This document shows positions 62,767 through 64,000 of a stretch of 64,000 bases of DNA, one piece after another (the stretch's first letter is position 1; each line of letters opens with the position of its first letter). Origin of the DNA: a bacterium C-53 (GTDB lineage Bacteria; Bacillota; Clostridia; Lachnospirales; Lachnospiraceae); assembly GCA_003612525.1 (NCBI GenBank), contig RAZD01000009.1, positions 106,011-170,010 on the forward strand, read 5' to 3'. Position numbers and translations under genes: made by a program. Under the pieces are notes generated by a model that saw only the letters and a list, made by a program, of their open reading frames with translations, was not told the origin of the DNA and did not search any database.

Positions 62767-63663
62767 TCAATCTTTCTCGTCTTTTTTTGTATCCGTTTTG
62801 GATTTAGAGGAAGTTTTGTCAGAGCTCTTATCCTCGTCTTTATCTTTGTCTTTAACCTTATTTCCTACTTTTTGATCTATTGTACTCTCAAACAGCTTCG
62901 AGATTGTATCAGAATAGGTGCCTTGCTTGTTATAGGTCTTATCCACACCCTTTGTCCTTGCCGCAGCATTGGAAATGGCAAATGCCTTTCGTGCAATCTT
63001 ATCCGAAAAAGAGCCATAGCCTGTAAACAGGGATTTCAGGGTAGAGACATTATCAAGCTCAATACTACTTTTCCCTAAAGTTGTTTTTTCCTTCAGGGCT
63101 TCCTCATCAAACTCCAGCTTATTGCCTTTGCCAATGGTAATGCCTACTTTTGAGAGTATGTTCTCTGCCTTCTTTGTAATTTCCGTCATCCATGCGGCAT
63201 TGCGCAGCACGTTCTTCGTCTCGGAATTCCCGGCCTGTTTCACTACGGAATTGTAATCATCAACAAATGATTTTACCGCCTTTGTGATAGCATCCCAATC
63301 ATAATCCTCTACCTCAATCTCCTCTCCTGTTTCCTCATCTTTTTTCTTGAATTTCTTTTTTTCATAAAGAGAAGCATCGCTTAATGCTTCCGCAGACTTT
63401 TTCAGAGAATCTGCGCTTGAACGCATTAACATCAGTGTCTTGGAAGAATCCCCTGTCTGTGACAGCTTATCCGCGTCCTGCTTCGCATAGTACGATTTCA
63501 TCAGTTTTCCATAGCTACCGTTTTTAATCATGGCATAATCAGATACATTGATTCCGCCCATCCCGCTGTCAATATATGGAGCGCCTCCGCCAAACAGCGT
63601 GGAATAATCCATATTTGTGTTATATTTACTTTCATAATTACTGAAACTGTTAATTTCTGACAT
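62767..63663 (-). CDS. FliD C-terminus-like protein
   Basis: About 298 aa; the ATG at 63663 has GGAGGG 7 nt upstream. Residues 115-230 resemble the end of flagellar hook-associated protein FliD: AVKSFVDDYNSVVKQAGNSE, ENILSKVGITIGKGNKLEFD, STLKSLFTGYGSFSDKIARK. Residues 255-298 are a Lys/Asp/Ser-rich tail. The usual FliD N-terminal half is absent, and no flagellar gene is near. Such stand-alone proteins may be exported or cell-surface parts, but that is inference. The region 63664-64000 holds no gene I can support. Confidence 0.7.
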   Translation of the reverse strand: MSEINSFSNYESKYNTNMDYSTLFGGGAPYIDSGMGGINVSDYAMIKNGSYGKLMKSYYAKQDADKLSQTGDSSKTLMLMRSSADSLKKSAEALSDASLYEKKKFKKKDEETGEEIEVEDYDWDAITKAVKSFVDDYNSVVKQAGNSETKNVLRNAAWMTEITKKAENILSKVGITIGKGNKLEFDEEALKEKTTLGKSSIELDNVSTLKSLFTGYGSFSDKIARKAFAISNAAARTKGVDKTYNKQGTYSDTISKLFESTIDQKVGNKVKDKDKDEDKSSDKTSSKSKTDTKKDEKD

Positions 63664-64000
63664 AAGCCTTCCCTCCTTATACAGGCACATATCTGCATGA
63701 GTATGGATGGATACCTGCACCGTCGGAATTTCCGAACCGGCTTCTGTATTTCCTGCCGTTTCTTCATCTTTTCCTCAAATGTCTTTTGAAACCGTTCCAC
63801 ACCATGAGAAAATCTCCTATTCTCTATTAAGTTTATCGGGATGTCATTTACATGAATCAAGCAGCTTGTTGTGAACCGCCTTTATTCTGTCGTAAACCTT
63901 TTACGCAATTTGAAACATCATTTCCAACAGGTCAATTGCAATCCGAGCTTCCCGTTTTGTAACCGACTTTCATATTTTGAAAGCGAGCTTCAAAATTTGT

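Noticed and set aside
63528..63860. Minus-strand frame of 110 codons before the FliD-like gene
   Set aside because: The first 45 residues look plausible, but the frame then overlaps the FliD-like gene in another phase and loses sense. A short gene or a frameshifted N-terminal piece is possible but not supportable.

Overview
The window looks like a chromosome segment of a Clostridia bacterium, most likely Lachnospiraceae. Base composition is moderate to low GC, AGGAGG-type ribosome sites are nearly universal, and the gene families are typical of that group: YesMN/LplB-type sugar import, BlaI/M56, DUF3737, AIM24 and FliD-like small proteins. No rRNA, CRISPR array or intact transposon is visible.

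Layout. 1-7.8 kb: the N-terminal part of a large minus-strand protein, a chemoreceptor, an AgrA/AgrC-like two-component pair, a GGDEF protein and a lineage-specific coiled-coil protein. 7.9-11.5 kb: a two-gene restriction-modification locus in which a nuclease-like domain is fused to the N6-adenine methylase, followed by a specificity subunit. 11.5-23.7 kb: a mannose-rich glycan (N-glycan) utilisation island on the minus strand, made of GH125 and GH38 mannosidases, a DUF624 protein, a YesM/YesN two-component system and an ABC importer without its ATPase. 24-25.8 kb: an AIM24 protein and a glycerol-1-phosphate dehydrogenase-like protein. 25.8-33.2 kb: a complete type I Wadjet (JetABCD) plasmid-defence operon preceded by a YwqG (DUF1963) gene.

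33.5-41.6 kb: an MFS pump with TetR, a BlaI/M56 sensor pair with two perfect palindromic operators, a methyltransferase, an aldo/keto reductase with ferredoxin domains and a MATE pump. 42.1-44.1 kb: an FMN-binding protein, then a transcription unit containing a tRNA-like gene with a 27-nt anticodon loop followed 11 nt later by a protein with a HEPN-type RxxxxH motif, then a GNAT acetyltransferase. 44.5-49 kb: a decayed HPr gene, 6-phospho-beta-glucosidase, a beta-glucoside PTS permease and an RpiR regulator. 49-54.4 kb: an accessory zone of deletion-scarred genes (TetR, GyrI-like, membrane protein, a 53-kb protein) between intact SPL radical SAM, YafY-type regulator, DUF5131 and EamA genes. 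54.4-57 kb: a LysR regulator, two small paralogous proteins and a DUF3737 protein. 57.2-62 kb: a MerR gene broken by an amber codon, a tautomerase, a degenerate IS256-type element, DUF523, a TetR unit, an isochorismatase-family hydrolase and a second YafY-type regulator. 62-63.7 kb: an acidic coiled-coil protein and a FliD C-terminus-like protein.

Two signals cut across gene boundaries. First, an ungapped 49-nt element containing ATAG-N7-CTAT (or one-base variant) occurs upstream of the aldo/keto reductase, MATE and DUF3737 genes, and the ATAG-N7-CTAT core also sits in the lysR promoter, suggesting one LysR regulon spread over 17 kb. Second, the tRNA-like gene with the oversized anticodon arm and its HEPN-motif partner form a compact unit with its own promoter; this is the best candidate here for an undescribed system. 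All functional statements rest on reading motifs by eye; no database search was possible.
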